28,904 bases of DNA from a virus. A program made the position numbers and the translations under genes. Shown one piece after another: positions 1-7,424 of the stretch. The stretch is taken from positions 1 through 28,904 of IMG/VR virus record IMGVR_UViG_3300043425_000101; one strand, 5' to 3'. The first letter of the stretch is position 1. The number at the start of each line of letters is the position of its first letter. Below the pieces are notes generated by a model. The model did no database searches and was not told the DNA's origin. It was given only the letters and a program-made list of their open reading frames with translations.

Positions 1-4
1 AACT

Positions 5-682
5 TCACTTTACTGGCGGATGCCATACTTGCTTCTCCTCTCTTAAAATCCATAATAAACGAGCATTTTCAAGCACTCTGGCTTCGTCGCCATCGTACGC
101 TTTCAATACAGCTTCGTACATCTCTACTTCGGTATTGCAGTCTGCTAACAACTTCTTGGACTTAACAGGACCGATGCCCTGCAGTCCAATAATGTTGTCA
201 ATCTTATCGCCGGTAAGAATCTGAAGATAGAAGTTACGGATAGCGTCTTCTTCGGTAACGAAGTATCTCTCTTCCTTAACAAAGTTGTAATGATTACCAC
301 GAATCATATTGAGGTCTTTGTCAATACTGACAATGATTGTCTCTTCTGGTTCGTGGCGATAGGCTTCAATGCCAATCGCATCATCTGCTTCCATACCATC
401 TACGACTTCAAATCCCCAAGCTCTTTCCATGTACTCACGAAGCAATTGATAATGATACGGCTTTGCGAGAACACGGTTGCCTTTATATGGCGCTGTTGTG
501 GCAAGTTCGTTTCTAAAGTTTCCCTTACCGGTCAAGTAGCCCCATGTTTCGGTGATGCCGTCTTGTAAGATGAGATTATCCAAGAATTCAGATAGACGAG
601 CTAACGCAAACTCTGCAGGGTCTCCTTCGGATGCGAACCCGAATCGATATACAAGAATATCGGCATCAACTAAGGCGATCAT
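5..682 (-). CDS. 5'-3' exonuclease (FEN / T7 gp6-like)
   Basis: A 225-residue nuclease of the 5'-nuclease (FEN, Pol I N-domain) superfamily. In T7-like replication this class removes RNA primers and degrades host DNA. Visible metal-binding clusters are D6/D8 near the N-terminus, the E98-A-D100-D101 motif, the D121-K-D123 motif and D159/D162. They are followed by a helix-hairpin-helix stretch (GLQGIGPVKSKKLL, residues 166-179) that binds DNA. The YKGNR motif (66-70) is also typical. The ATG overlaps the TGA of the upstream SSB gene (ATGA), so translation is probably coupled. It is the last gene of the leftward operon inside the window. The family call is firm. That it is the functional equivalent of T7 gp6 follows from context. 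Confidence 0.92.
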   Translation of the reverse strand: MIALVDADILVYRFGFASEGDPAEFALARLSEFLDNLILQDGITETWGYLTGKGNFRNELATTAPYKGNRVLAKPYHYQLLREYMERAWGFEVVDGMEADDAIGIEAYRHEPEETIIVSIDKDLNMIRGNHYNFVKEERYFVTEEDAIRNFYLQILTGDKIDNIIGLQGIGPVKSKKLLADCNTEVEMYEAVLKAYDGDEARVLENARLLWILREEKQVWHPPVK

Positions 683-1095
683 AATGGAATGTCATCCTCT
701 TCTTCAACGGCTTCCTCAGAGTTGTAGACTTTGAGATCGTTGATGATGATTTTGACCAAGGAAGGAGAAACCCCTTTCTTGTTCTTCCAACTCCACTCAT
801 AAGGCTTAATCAATGCAATTGCCTTTGAGCCATTGCCGACAATATCCGTAATCTCGTTACCGGACTTGTCAACAGGCTTAATTTCGTAATTACTCTTGGC
901 GGTAATAAACCAGCCCTTCTCAGGCTTGTCTTCACGATTGCGTGGCTCTAAACCAGCGTCTTTCAACGCTTGCACAGCATTGTCGCTTAGGTTTGTCAAG
1001 TCCACTTGAAACTTACCTGACATCTCGTTCTTCTTGTTAAAGAACGCCCATTGAACTTCTGCTTCTACTTTAATCGGCTTTTCAATATTTGCCAT
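679..1095 (-). CDS. single-stranded DNA-binding protein (gp2.5-like)
   Basis: A 138-residue protein whose N-terminal part is beta-rich (KVEAEVQWAFFNKKNE) and whose last residues form an acidic tail, EEEDDIPL. Such tails recruit replication partners in bacterial SSB and T7 gp2.5. Its place between the polymerase and exonuclease genes supports a role coating single strands at the fork. The start has an AAGGAG Shine-Dalgarno site about 5-6 bases upstream. The stop overlaps the exonuclease start. The fold assignment rests on length, tail and context rather than on a catalytic motif. Confidence 0.82.
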   Translation of the reverse strand: MANIEKPIKVEAEVQWAFFNKKNEMSGKFQVDLTNLSDNAVQALKDAGLEPRNREDKPEKGWFITAKSNYEIKPVDKSGNEITDIVGNGSKAIALIKPYEWSWKNKKGVSPSLVKIIINDLKVYNSEEAVEEEDDIPL

Positions 1096-1133
1096 AATAA
1101 CTCCTTGTTATACTGCGGTTGATAAGATACAGC

Positions 1134-1334
1134 TTAGTGATGCTTTCCGGAGAAAGCCTTCATTTCATCGATCCCGTCCATTGTTTCTTCGACTAGTCCG
1201 TCTGCGGCTGCGATTAAGCAGTCAAGGGTAGTCTCTAAATCAACAGAGGTTCCGATAGAAAATGTTCGATCGGTGTACAAAGTAATAATGACCTGACCTT
1301 CTACTTCTTTATCTTCTAGTGGGTTTGTTGCCAT
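1134..1334 (-). CDS. small hypothetical protein between DNA polymerase and SSB
   Basis: A 66-residue acidic protein of unknown function. The ATG at 1334 is preferred over a longer reading because an AGGTG ribosome site lies about six bases upstream. It overlaps the end of the polymerase gene by 19 bases, which suggests coupled translation. The centre looks like beta strands (QVIITLYTDRTFSIG), followed by a helix (LETTLDCLIAAADGLVEETMDGI). No motif was recognised. Its position suggests an accessory replication protein, but this is only inference. Confidence 0.7.
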   Translation of the reverse strand: MATNPLEDKEVEGQVIITLYTDRTFSIGTSVDLETTLDCLIAAADGLVEETMDGIDEMKAFSGKHH

Positions 1335-2974
1335 GTAGCACCTATCTTGTATTCCCCTGTTAAGGGGCAATTCATTTTAAATTCCAATCCAGCATTCTGT
1401 ATTGCTCGAACACCGGACTGACCTACTTCTTCTGCAAACTGCTCAGGCACTTCTACTTGCCATTCGTCGTGAACATTAGCTACGAATTTAAACGGTATTT
1501 TCCGTTTTGTCAAGTCTTTATTTAATAAAATCAATGCTTTTTTCATTACTATCGCACCAGCGCCTTGCAATAGCGTGTTGAGCGCCGAATGCTCCGACCG
1601 AACGAGTAACTTGCGTCCGTCAAGGGCGAGAAGGACACCCCTCGCAGCATACGCTTTAGCCACTTTTTCTCTGAGCCTTTCGAGCTTCGGCGTGTTGCGT
1701 AAAAAATTAGTAATGAGCTTTTGTCCCTCTTTCGCTGAGCCTCCAACAATCGACCCGATCTTGGCAGCTCCTGCGCCATACAGGAAGGCATAGATAAAAG
1801 TCTTAGCTTGATTCCTCGTTTCCAGTCCTGCCGCTGTTTGATTGGCTGTGTGTATGTCGCCGGATACAACTTCATTCGTATATTCATTGTCATTCATGTA
1901 ATGAGCCAACATCCGCAACTCTAAACCGCTTGCATCGATGCCGACTAGCTTACATCCTTTCTCAACTGTCCAAAGATTCCTACATTCTGCACCGTAAATA
2001 GCGCCTGTGTTAGGCACTTGCGCCATGTTAGGACTGTGATGAGTCATGCGTCCTGTGACAGCCCCATTGGTGATCACTTTGCCATGCACACGACCGTCTG
2101 CTTGGATGTGTTCGATCCAGCTTTCGATCTGTGCAATACGCTTTTGTAGCATCAAGTACTCGGCGATTGCTTTCGCTTCGGGGAAGTCGAGACCTTCGAG
2201 CGTGGTTTCGTCGACGATGACGCTGCCTTTTTCGGTGTACTTACTCGGCTTCCAGCCTTTTTCAATGAGCCTTTCTGCGATTTGCTGGCGGCTACCGGGG
2301 TTGAATGGCTCGATGATGTCTTTAAGCGGCTTGCCGGTTTTTTTGTGGGTGCGACCAGCAGTGATGCGGGGAGGAAAAATCCTTTGCATTTCAACCGTAA
2401 TAGCGTCCAACTTAGCTTTAAGTTCAGCCAGTAGTTGCATAGCAGCCGGTTCATCGAACTTGAAACCGTTTCGTTCTTGTACTGCGATGATTGCTTGAAC
2501 TTCATGTTCTAACTCCTGTGATTGTAGTGAAAAATCTTGTCGCTTTAACTCAGCTTCAAGGTAGTTGTAAATCCTGTGTAATACTTCCACATCTTGCTTG
2601 CAATACTGCACCATCTCGTCCAACGACTGCGTCTGTAAATCAAAGTCATTAAACTCACTCTTCTCGATTCCTAGCAACTTCCCTAGATTCGCTAGGCTGT
2701 GACCGCCTTCGAGACTTGGATTTAGTAAGCGGCTTAGAACGAGTGTATCTCTGACTCTCTTCAATGTAATCTGACATTTCCATAACTTGTTCAGTAAGTA
2801 GAAATCGAATGCGATCCCATTGTGAGCCACTATCAAACTCGCTGCCTTTATGTACTCCGACAAGTCTTTTGCTTCTTTCCATATCCGTACCTCTTGTGTA
2901 TCTAAATCCTTTGTAACAACGCACCAAATCTTGCTATGATCTAATGTGGTTTCGATGTCCAATAATAGTCGCAT
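1316..2974 (-). CDS. T7-like family A DNA polymerase
   Basis: A 552-residue replicative polymerase with an active-looking 3'-5' exonuclease domain: D6/E8 (Exo I), HNGIAFD at 51-57 (Exo II) and YCKQD at 124-128 (Exo III). The polymerase domain has motif A (GIDASGLELR, D347), a motif B O-helix with K391, Y395 and Y399 in KTFIYAFLYGAG, and motif C (VHDE, 501-504). Motif B closely matches T7 gp5, including tyrosine at the nucleotide-selecting position. T7 gp5 is 704 residues. Here the segment before FNPGSR is only about 24 residues (201-224), so the thioredoxin-binding insertion is missing. The upstream methyltransferase gene ends four bases before the ATG. The ribosome site (AAGAT) is weak, which fits translational coupling. 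Confidence 0.97.
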   Translation of the reverse strand: MRLLLDIETTLDHSKIWCVVTKDLDTQEVRIWKEAKDLSEYIKAASLIVAHNGIAFDFYLLNKLWKCQITLKRVRDTLVLSRLLNPSLEGGHSLANLGKLLGIEKSEFNDFDLQTQSLDEMVQYCKQDVEVLHRIYNYLEAELKRQDFSLQSQELEHEVQAIIAVQERNGFKFDEPAAMQLLAELKAKLDAITVEMQRIFPPRITAGRTHKKTGKPLKDIIEPFNPGSRQQIAERLIEKGWKPSKYTEKGSVIVDETTLEGLDFPEAKAIAEYLMLQKRIAQIESWIEHIQADGRVHGKVITNGAVTGRMTHHSPNMAQVPNTGAIYGAECRNLWTVEKGCKLVGIDASGLELRMLAHYMNDNEYTNEVVSGDIHTANQTAAGLETRNQAKTFIYAFLYGAGAAKIGSIVGGSAKEGQKLITNFLRNTPKLERLREKVAKAYAARGVLLALDGRKLLVRSEHSALNTLLQGAGAIVMKKALILLNKDLTKRKIPFKFVANVHDEWQVEVPEQFAEEVGQSGVRAIQNAGLEFKMNCPLTGEYKIGATWQQTH

Positions 2975-2978
2975 ACAG

Positions 2979-3632
2979 TTATCTTACTTTATGTGCTAGG
3001 TTTTTGTCAACAAATATTAAATTGGAACCGCATTTAATTATAGAATAATATCCTACATTGTGCATCAATGTGCGGATGTCCTCTTCGCTGTAGGGTTGAA
3101 TCTCAACACAGATCACCTTAAATGGATAGCGTCGAAAGTCAATGCTCTGTAACACCGCAAAATCCATGCCCTCGATGTCAATCGACAGAAAGTCCGGTAT
3201 TCGTCTGTGATGCAGGATTTGCTCTACGGTAAAGATCGGTAACTGCTTAACTTCGGTAATCGCAAACTCAGGATAATCCATCACAAAGCCTTCGGCAACC
3301 TCCTTAACGAAGCTATTTCGACCAGATTCACCATCAATCATGTAGAAATCTTGAAATCCTGACTTAATACCCACACCAACATTAAGGTTAATATCTTGCG
3401 GTCTCTGCTCTAGGAATAACCTATGAAGTTTAGGATTTGCCTCAACATTAATACCACGAGAACCAGTATCATAAAATAACTTAGTATTACTGATGGTTGT
3501 AGGATGGTGTGCTCCCAAGTCCAGATACGAAGGATTAGCAATACCGAGACCATGAAAGATAGCACGAATAATAATGTCGTCTCCGTGTTGTGCATAAGTT
3601 TTATCTCCAAATAATTGATCAGGATGAGCCAT
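2979..3632 (-). CDS. FkbM-family SAM-dependent methyltransferase
   Basis: A 217-residue methyltransferase. The N-terminal YAQHGDD (13-19) matches the family's Y-S-Q-x-G-E-D entry motif. DLGAHHP (38-44) is the glycine-containing SAM-binding loop, the acidic E64 in INVEANP should hold the ribose, and SIDIEGMD (150-157) is the characteristic FkbM D-x-E-G block. Known members O-methylate sugars or small molecules. The target here cannot be read from sequence and could be a surface glycan or a nucleotide-linked sugar. The gene sits inside the replication operon directly upstream of the polymerase. Its ATG shares one base with the preceding stop (TAATG). Confidence 0.88.
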   Translation of the reverse strand: MAHPDQLFGDKTYAQHGDDIIIRAIFHGLGIANPSYLDLGAHHPTTISNTKLFYDTGSRGINVEANPKLHRLFLEQRPQDINLNVGVGIKSGFQDFYMIDGESGRNSFVKEVAEGFVMDYPEFAITEVKQLPIFTVEQILHHRRIPDFLSIDIEGMDFAVLQSIDFRRYPFKVICVEIQPYSEEDIRTLMHNVGYYSIIKCGSNLIFVDKNLAHKVR

Positions 3633-3805
3633 TAATGTAATCCTCTTTCAGCACTATTCAGTTGGTAACGAAGTGCTTGTATCTCCGCCATCGCTATCGC
3701 TAATTCCGATAGATTCTTTATTTGCTGATCCTGTAGCTGTTTTATTTCGGCTTTCAGCTTTTCTACTTCGCACAACACTCGGTCTTCCGTTGTCCAAGTT
3801 GTCAT
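3632..3805 (-). CDS. small coiled-coil protein
   Basis: A 57-residue protein starting MTTWTTEDRV. It consists mostly of one heptad-patterned helix (VLCEVEKLKAEIKQLQDQQ followed by LSELAIAMAEIQALRYQL), so it probably forms a coiled coil. The start at 3805 is preferred over an upstream in-frame ATG because a strong GGAGG lies six bases before it. Its stop overlaps the FkbM start (TAATG). It overlaps another gene (3654-3983) out of frame for most of its length. Function unknown. Confidence 0.65.
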   Translation of the reverse strand: MTTWTTEDRVLCEVEKLKAEIKQLQDQQIKNLSELAIAMAEIQALRYQLNSAERGLH

Positions 3806-3983
3806 TTGATTCCTCCATTTCCATAGGTTGTTCCAGTTGAACAGATTCAGTGGTGGACACTTCCACACCATTTTCTAACTCCTCAATATACTCTTCTAAA
3901 TACTGTATATACTCCTTTTGCTTATACAGTTCCTCAATACATCCTTGTGCTAACTCAAATACTCTTTTTGTTACATCATCCAC
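3654..3983 (-). CDS. acidic hypothetical protein, overlapping gene
   Basis: A 109-residue reading frame with a probable GTG start at 3983. That start overlaps the end of the preceding membrane-protein gene (GTGGATGATGTAA). The N-terminal 40 residues look genuinely protein-like: helical and acidic, rich in Glu and Tyr (KQKEYIQYLEEYIEELENG). The C-terminal 55 residues are low-complexity Ser/Asn/Asp and lie over the neighbouring 57-residue gene in another frame. A GGGA ribosome site is about nine bases upstream. Without it a gap of about 165 bases would remain in an otherwise packed operon. Function unknown. Confidence 0.55.
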   Translation of the reverse strand: MDDVTKRVFELAQGCIEELYKQKEYIQYLEEYIEELENGVEVSTTESVQLEQPMEMEESNDNLDNGRPSVVRSRKAESRNKTATGSANKESIGISDSDGGDTSTSLPTE

Positions 3984-4183
3984 GAAATCATTCCCGATAA
4001 GTAAAAAACTACCGCCACCAATTCCACAATCAAAAGAGGGTTATCTCGCTGTTTCCATCCTGCCCAAGCCCACATCGCACTACCAACCGCACTGAGAACA
4101 ATGTTAATCGGGTAATAGTTAAAGCTGGTTAATGCAATACCGGCTAGGCAGAGGCAAGTCGCAACCCACTTAAAAACTAGCAT
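3971..4183 (-). CDS. small membrane protein with three hydrophobic segments
   Basis: A 70-residue, almost entirely hydrophobic protein. Segments at about residues 4-22, 27-44 and 51-68 are probable transmembrane helices, with a short charged loop (GWKQRDN) between the second and third. It probably inserts in the host inner membrane. The ATG overlaps the preceding gene by 14 bases. It resembles small three-helix proteins found among environmental phages, but I cannot name a function. A holin role is unlikely, because a better holin candidate lies in the late arm. Confidence 0.7.
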   Translation of the reverse strand: MLVFKWVATCLCLAGIALTSFNYYPINIVLSAVGSAMWAWAGWKQRDNPLLIVELVAVVFYLSGMISWMM

Positions 4184-4340
4184 ATTGTGTATCGACTAAT
4201 TCGACTTCCTCATCTACTAGTTCATAATCCGCTTCCTTAACATAGTCCAGATTGTCGTAGCATTCATCGTCAGAGTGACCGAATGAAGTGACTAAATAGG
4301 TCTTAGTTACTTTAAATGTTGCCATCAGTTCTTTACTCAT
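4170..4340 (-). CDS. small acidic hypothetical protein
   Basis: A 56-residue protein starting MSKELMATF. A GGAGG site lies about four bases before the ATG at 4340. The adjacent ATG one codon earlier is possible but too close to that site. The C-terminal half is strongly acidic (DEEVELVD). The start region overlaps the upstream stop (ATGATGAGTAA), so translation is probably coupled. No motif recognised. Confidence 0.65.
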   Translation of the reverse strand: MSKELMATFKVTKTYLVTSFGHSDDECYDNLDYVKEADYELVDEEVELVDTQYASF

Positions 4341-4656
4341 CATTCCTCCATTTATCAATAGTTAAGTCTAAAGCAGTGCCATCAAGCCATTCCCATGTTG
4401 CCATCTTGTTATCGCATATTACCACAATCGGCGCATAGGCATTCGGCGGAACATCCCACGCTGAGTTACGAAGCCAAAGATAGCGTTCAGCGTTATTAAA
4501 GATTTCTTTATTATCCTGAATCCTACTAAAGACATCTTTATTTAGCTCACGCAAACGCTCGATTTCGTTGCACAGATCGGTGATGATCTTACGGGTAACA
4601 TGATACTCGTCATGCGTTGCATACTTCCTTGCTTTATCTAAAAAATCCTCACTCAT
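4333..4656 (-). CDS. hypothetical phage protein with RYLWLRN-type motif
   Basis: A 107-residue protein starting MSEDFLDKARKYA. The first half is helical (TRKIITDLCNEIERLRELN). The second half contains AERYLWLRNSAW and ends with LDLTIDKWRN, the Y-x-W-L-R ... L-D-x-x-I-D arrangement seen in many small phage proteins of unknown role. The ATG at 4656 is chosen over an upstream TTG because it sits about ten bases after a GGAG site. It overlaps the end of the HNH gene by eight bases. Confidence 0.7.
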   Translation of the reverse strand: MSEDFLDKARKYATHDEYHVTRKIITDLCNEIERLRELNKDVFSRIQDNKEIFNNAERYLWLRNSAWDVPPNAYAPIVVICDNKMATWEWLDGTALDLTIDKWRNDE

Positions 4657-5143
4657 GTCGTGCAAACTCCTTATGTAATTCAGTCCGTTTTTGTTCAGCT
4701 ATTTTTGCCGCTTGTTCCATCGTATCATGAACTCCAAAATAATAAAACTTATTGTTGTATGAAAATTGTACTTTCCATTTTTTACTTTTCCTACACCAAC
4801 TAACATTCTTTATTCCGCTTGTGTTAGTTTTTCGCATTGGTTGATTTTGTACATTTTGTGCAAAAGTAGCTTCTCGTAAATTTTCAATACGATTATCTAA
4901 TTTATTTGCGTTTTTATGGTCTGTGCATTTTGGAAAATAGCCGTGGTGCATACAGAAAATAAGTCGATGAACCAAGTATTTTTCATTGTTAATCTGCACA
5001 ACTTTATAACCGTTGTTACTTATATAACCGGCTTCCTTTCCTTTAGAAGTGCTACCAGTCGCTACTTTCCAATATAGTTTTCCGTTATCGTATTCAAATA
5101 AATTATTTAATAAATCTGCCGTAATGTAATCATACTTGCTCAT
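4649..5143 (-). CDS. HNH homing endonuclease with AP2 DNA-binding domain
   Basis: A 164-residue protein with two domains. The first is an HNH nuclease: H59 in YLVHRLIF, D75-H76 in CTDHKNANKLDNR, and Asn residues continuing into RIENLREAT. The second is an AP2-type DNA-binding domain at about 108-155 (SGIKNVSWCRKSKKWKVQF, then a YYFGVHDTMEQAA helix). This is the layout of free-standing phage homing endonucleases, which cut a target site and spread by repair. The gene is visibly richer in A/T than the primase gene beside it, which suggests separate origin. It is placed neatly in the operon: its ATG overlaps the primase-helicase TGA and uses an AGGAG encoded in the last helicase codons. Confidence 0.93.
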   Translation of the reverse strand: MSKYDYITADLLNNLFEYDNGKLYWKVATGSTSKGKEAGYISNNGYKVVQINNEKYLVHRLIFCMHHGYFPKCTDHKNANKLDNRIENLREATFAQNVQNQPMRKTNTSGIKNVSWCRKSKKWKVQFSYNNKFYYFGVHDTMEQAAKIAEQKRTELHKEFARHE

Positions 5144-6732
5144 ATCGTCTCCTGTATCTCTAACATTCTTCCGGTTGATGGGTTATACAATAAATCACAA
5201 GCACCGCCAGTGTAACCGCTAAAGCGATTCTTTAAAACCCTAACATGAGTAGTGTTTCTCTCAACCATGTCAGTGGCTTGTCCGTTACGCTCAAGACCGA
5301 TCACGATGTCCGATAGCTGTGCAATCGAGCCTGAACCACGCAGCTGAGCCAGTGATGTTGCAGCGCCTTCCTCGTGTCCCTTGCTTTCGGGACGCTTCAA
5401 ATGCGACACACAAATAAGACTGATGCCGGTTTCCTGAACCAACATCCGTAAGCGGGTCATAATAGCATCAAGTGCCTTGCGTTCATCCCCAACATCGCCA
5501 CCACTAACAATGATACTAATGTGATCCAAAACCACATAACCACATCCAAGTCCTTTAGCCATATAGCGAACCCGATTGACAATATTGTCAAGAGTGCTAC
5601 TACCGAAATGATCAAAAAGATACAAGCGATCAGTTCCCAAGGTGCGAGTAAATCCATCTCTAAGTTCCTCCTCTGTTACATCCACATCTGGTAAGTGGAT
5701 TGGTTTGTTCAACGCTAGTGACATCAGCGATCGTGCAGTCTTACGCACTCCTTCTTCCAAGAACATCATGCCGATATTGTCCTCGGTCTTCGAGAGAATA
5801 TGCCATACGATCTCACGCAAGAACTGTGATTTGCCCAAACCTGATCCGGCAGTAATCATCACTAACTCGCCTTTGCGAATGCCATAGGTGAGTTTATTGA
5901 TACCGGCATAAGGATAATCGACTTCTGCCTTGTCAATCGGCTTAGATACCACATCCCACAGCGTAGAGCCTTGGATGATGCCGTCAGGCACATATTGCTC
6001 TGCCCTCCACCAATCGTCCACGAATTCCTTATCCGCCTTGATTTTGAGATAGTCTGATGCGTCTTTCAATCCTGTCCGCACCTTCATCATCTTGACTTTG
6101 CCACCGAAGAGTTCAGCAACAGACTGCATCGCCTTCTGACCGGCTTCGTCACCATCAAAGCACAGGACGATGTTCTCGAATGAATCAATGTATTCGTATT
6201 GTGCCTTACAGTCCTTCAGAGCCGCAGAAGCGCCGTTACGGATGGATACGACCGGATACTTCGCACCCATCATCTGAAACGCTGATAATGCGTCTAGTTC
6301 GCCCTCGCAAATCGTGAGGTAGCGACCTCCTTTCGGGAAACAGTTTTGACCAAATAGCATCGTAGAGTTAAAGTCACCAGCAATCGAAAATGATTTAGAA
6401 CTGACGACCCTAATCTTAATAGCAGATAACACACCGTCATTATCGAAGTAAGGATAATAATGTTTATTAACATCTTGTTTAACTCCGTATTTTAGGCAAA
6501 CAGCCGAAGAAATACCACGATCACTGATAGCAGAAGCAGTAGCATTGTCATAAAATTCTAAGTCCTTATTCATAGGTTTAATTTCTCGTTTAGTAGTTAC
6601 GGCATCGCCATCGGTATATGTTTCGCATACATGGCAGTAGGTATGCCCATCGTCATACAAACTATTGCCATCGCTTGATCCGCACCGATCACAGGCGATA
6701 TGTTTAATGAACTTACTTTTTTCCTTTAGCAT
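5140..6732 (-). CDS. bifunctional DNA primase-helicase (T7 gp4-like)
   Basis: A 530-residue fork protein. The N-terminal zinc-binding domain has C14/C17/C33/C36 in a CDRCGSSDGNSLYDDGHTYC context very close to T7 gp4 (566 residues). The TOPRIM primase domain has E144 (ICEGELDA) and D193/D195 (CFDGDEAG). The RecA-like ring helicase has Walker A AGSGLGKS (295-302), Walker B with VVLDH (D403), the SHLKR motif (443-447) and the GSGSIAQLSD block (466-475). It should unwind the fork as a hexamer and make primers for the polymerase encoded downstream. The start overlaps the preceding gene by 20 bases. No key residue appears to be missing. Confidence 0.97.
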   Translation of the reverse strand: MLKEKSKFIKHIACDRCGSSDGNSLYDDGHTYCHVCETYTDGDAVTTKREIKPMNKDLEFYDNATASAISDRGISSAVCLKYGVKQDVNKHYYPYFDNDGVLSAIKIRVVSSKSFSIAGDFNSTMLFGQNCFPKGGRYLTICEGELDALSAFQMMGAKYPVVSIRNGASAALKDCKAQYEYIDSFENIVLCFDGDEAGQKAMQSVAELFGGKVKMMKVRTGLKDASDYLKIKADKEFVDDWWRAEQYVPDGIIQGSTLWDVVSKPIDKAEVDYPYAGINKLTYGIRKGELVMITAGSGLGKSQFLREIVWHILSKTEDNIGMMFLEEGVRKTARSLMSLALNKPIHLPDVDVTEEELRDGFTRTLGTDRLYLFDHFGSSTLDNIVNRVRYMAKGLGCGYVVLDHISIIVSGGDVGDERKALDAIMTRLRMLVQETGISLICVSHLKRPESKGHEEGAATSLAQLRGSGSIAQLSDIVIGLERNGQATDMVERNTTHVRVLKNRFSGYTGGACDLLYNPSTGRMLEIQETI

Positions 6733-6961
6733 CTTTCTTATATCCTAATTCTGATTGATCACGATGAGCCATCATAGCCTCGGCAGAAATGCGAGATACT
6801 TCCTCTTTGTAGGTCTTCACAGTGTCATAGATGAACCACATAGTCCCGCTACTAAGGTCATCCTGATCCGATGCTGCCAAAGCCTCTAACACATTCATAA
6901 ACGATTCTAAACGATACTCTAAGGTATCTAGGTTATTGCTAATGTCGTAATACTTAGTCAT
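6713..6961 (-). CDS. hypothetical helical protein upstream of primase
   Basis: An 82-residue, mostly helical protein (LDTLEYRLESFMNVLEALA, then WFIYDTVKTYKEEVSRISAEAM) with a basic tail (GYKKDAKGKK). A TAGGAG ribosome site lies six bases before the ATG. It begins just after a 65-base gap holding repeated AAAGTAAC elements, so it may be the first gene of a replication transcript. Similar helical proteins are common in phage early regions, but no function is known to me. Confidence 0.75.
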   Translation of the reverse strand: MTKYYDISNNLDTLEYRLESFMNVLEALAASDQDDLSSGTMWFIYDTVKTYKEEVSRISAEAMMAHRDQSELGYKKDAKGKK

Positions 6962-6980
6962 ATATAACTCCTAGGTAATA

Positions 6981-7036
6981 AAAGTAACATAAATGTATCC
7001 TTATAGGTTATAAAGTAACGCTAATGTTACTTTATA
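6981..7036 (-). promoter_or_regulatory. AAAGTAAC repeats and 11-bp inverted repeat
   Basis: TATAAAGTAAC (7009-7019) and GTTACTTTATA (7026-7036) form a perfect 11-bp inverted repeat around a six-base loop. The same AAAGTAAC core recurs in direct orientation at 6981-6988, 31 bases away, and both copies continue into AATG. The hairpin includes the stop codon of the gene at 7027-7257. It has no U-tract, so it looks more like a protein-binding site or an RNA-processing or stability element than a terminator. It lies just ahead of the replication genes. Confidence 0.5.
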
Positions 7037-7257
7037 TCTATAACTCCTTGCATCTTAACCCGATGCGGGTATTCTCTCTCAATCCAAAAACAACGATAAG
7101 TTCCATTCTTAACGCTTAACCAAGCGTCATATCGCTGATAAATGCCTTGTGCATCATAGCATCCATCATGATCCCATTCCATACGACCGGCAATATAGCC
7201 TACTAAAATACCGAAAGCAAACGCACTAAGGATAAATGCTCTTACTAAAATAGACAT
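7027..7257 (-). CDS. small signal-anchored protein
   Basis: A 76-residue protein starting MSILVRAF. Residues 3-24 (ILVRAFILSAFAFGILVGYIAG) form one transmembrane or signal-anchor helix. The rest is soluble and contains two cysteines (DGCYDAQ and YRCFW) that could pair in the periplasm. The ATG at 7257 is chosen over an upstream TTG because an AAAGG site lies eight bases upstream. It overlaps the preceding small gene by 13 bases. Function unknown; an early envelope protein is possible. Confidence 0.65.
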   Translation of the reverse strand: MSILVRAFILSAFAFGILVGYIAGRMEWDHDGCYDAQGIYQRYDAWLSVKNGTYRCFWIEREYPHRVKMQGVIDIK

Positions 7258-7424
7258 TCTCCAAGCCTTTCCCAAGCAGTCCTAAACGGATTCGGTTTAG
7301 TAATCTTGTTTGTTTTAATCCAAAAACTAGGGTCTAACTTACAATGTGCCAATGCTTCTTGACGACTAGCAAAGCACCGCACAATTTCGTTATATTCATC
7401 CCTAACTTCATAGCGTAGCTTCAT
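7245..7424 (-). CDS. short hypothetical protein, MKLRYEVRDEYN...
   Basis: A 59-residue protein, MKLRYEVRDEYNEIVRCFAS onward, ending RTAWERLGECLF. The pattern is a K-x-R-Y-x-V start, a helix rich in Ala/Glu, then a K-P-N-P-F ... G-E-C-L ending. It resembles a small family common in phage early regions with no known role. The ATG overlaps the upstream TGA (ATGA) and the end overlaps the next gene by 13 bases, which strongly supports coding. Confidence 0.7.
   Translation of the reverse strand: MKLRYEVRDEYNEIVRCFASRQEALAHCKLDPSFWIKTNKITKPNPFRTAWERLGECLF

Noticed and set aside
2046-2498. 150-codon plus-strand frame inside the polymerase gene
   Set aside because: Lies antisense to the conserved polymerase thumb and palm coding sequence, with no ribosome site and no partner genes on that strand.
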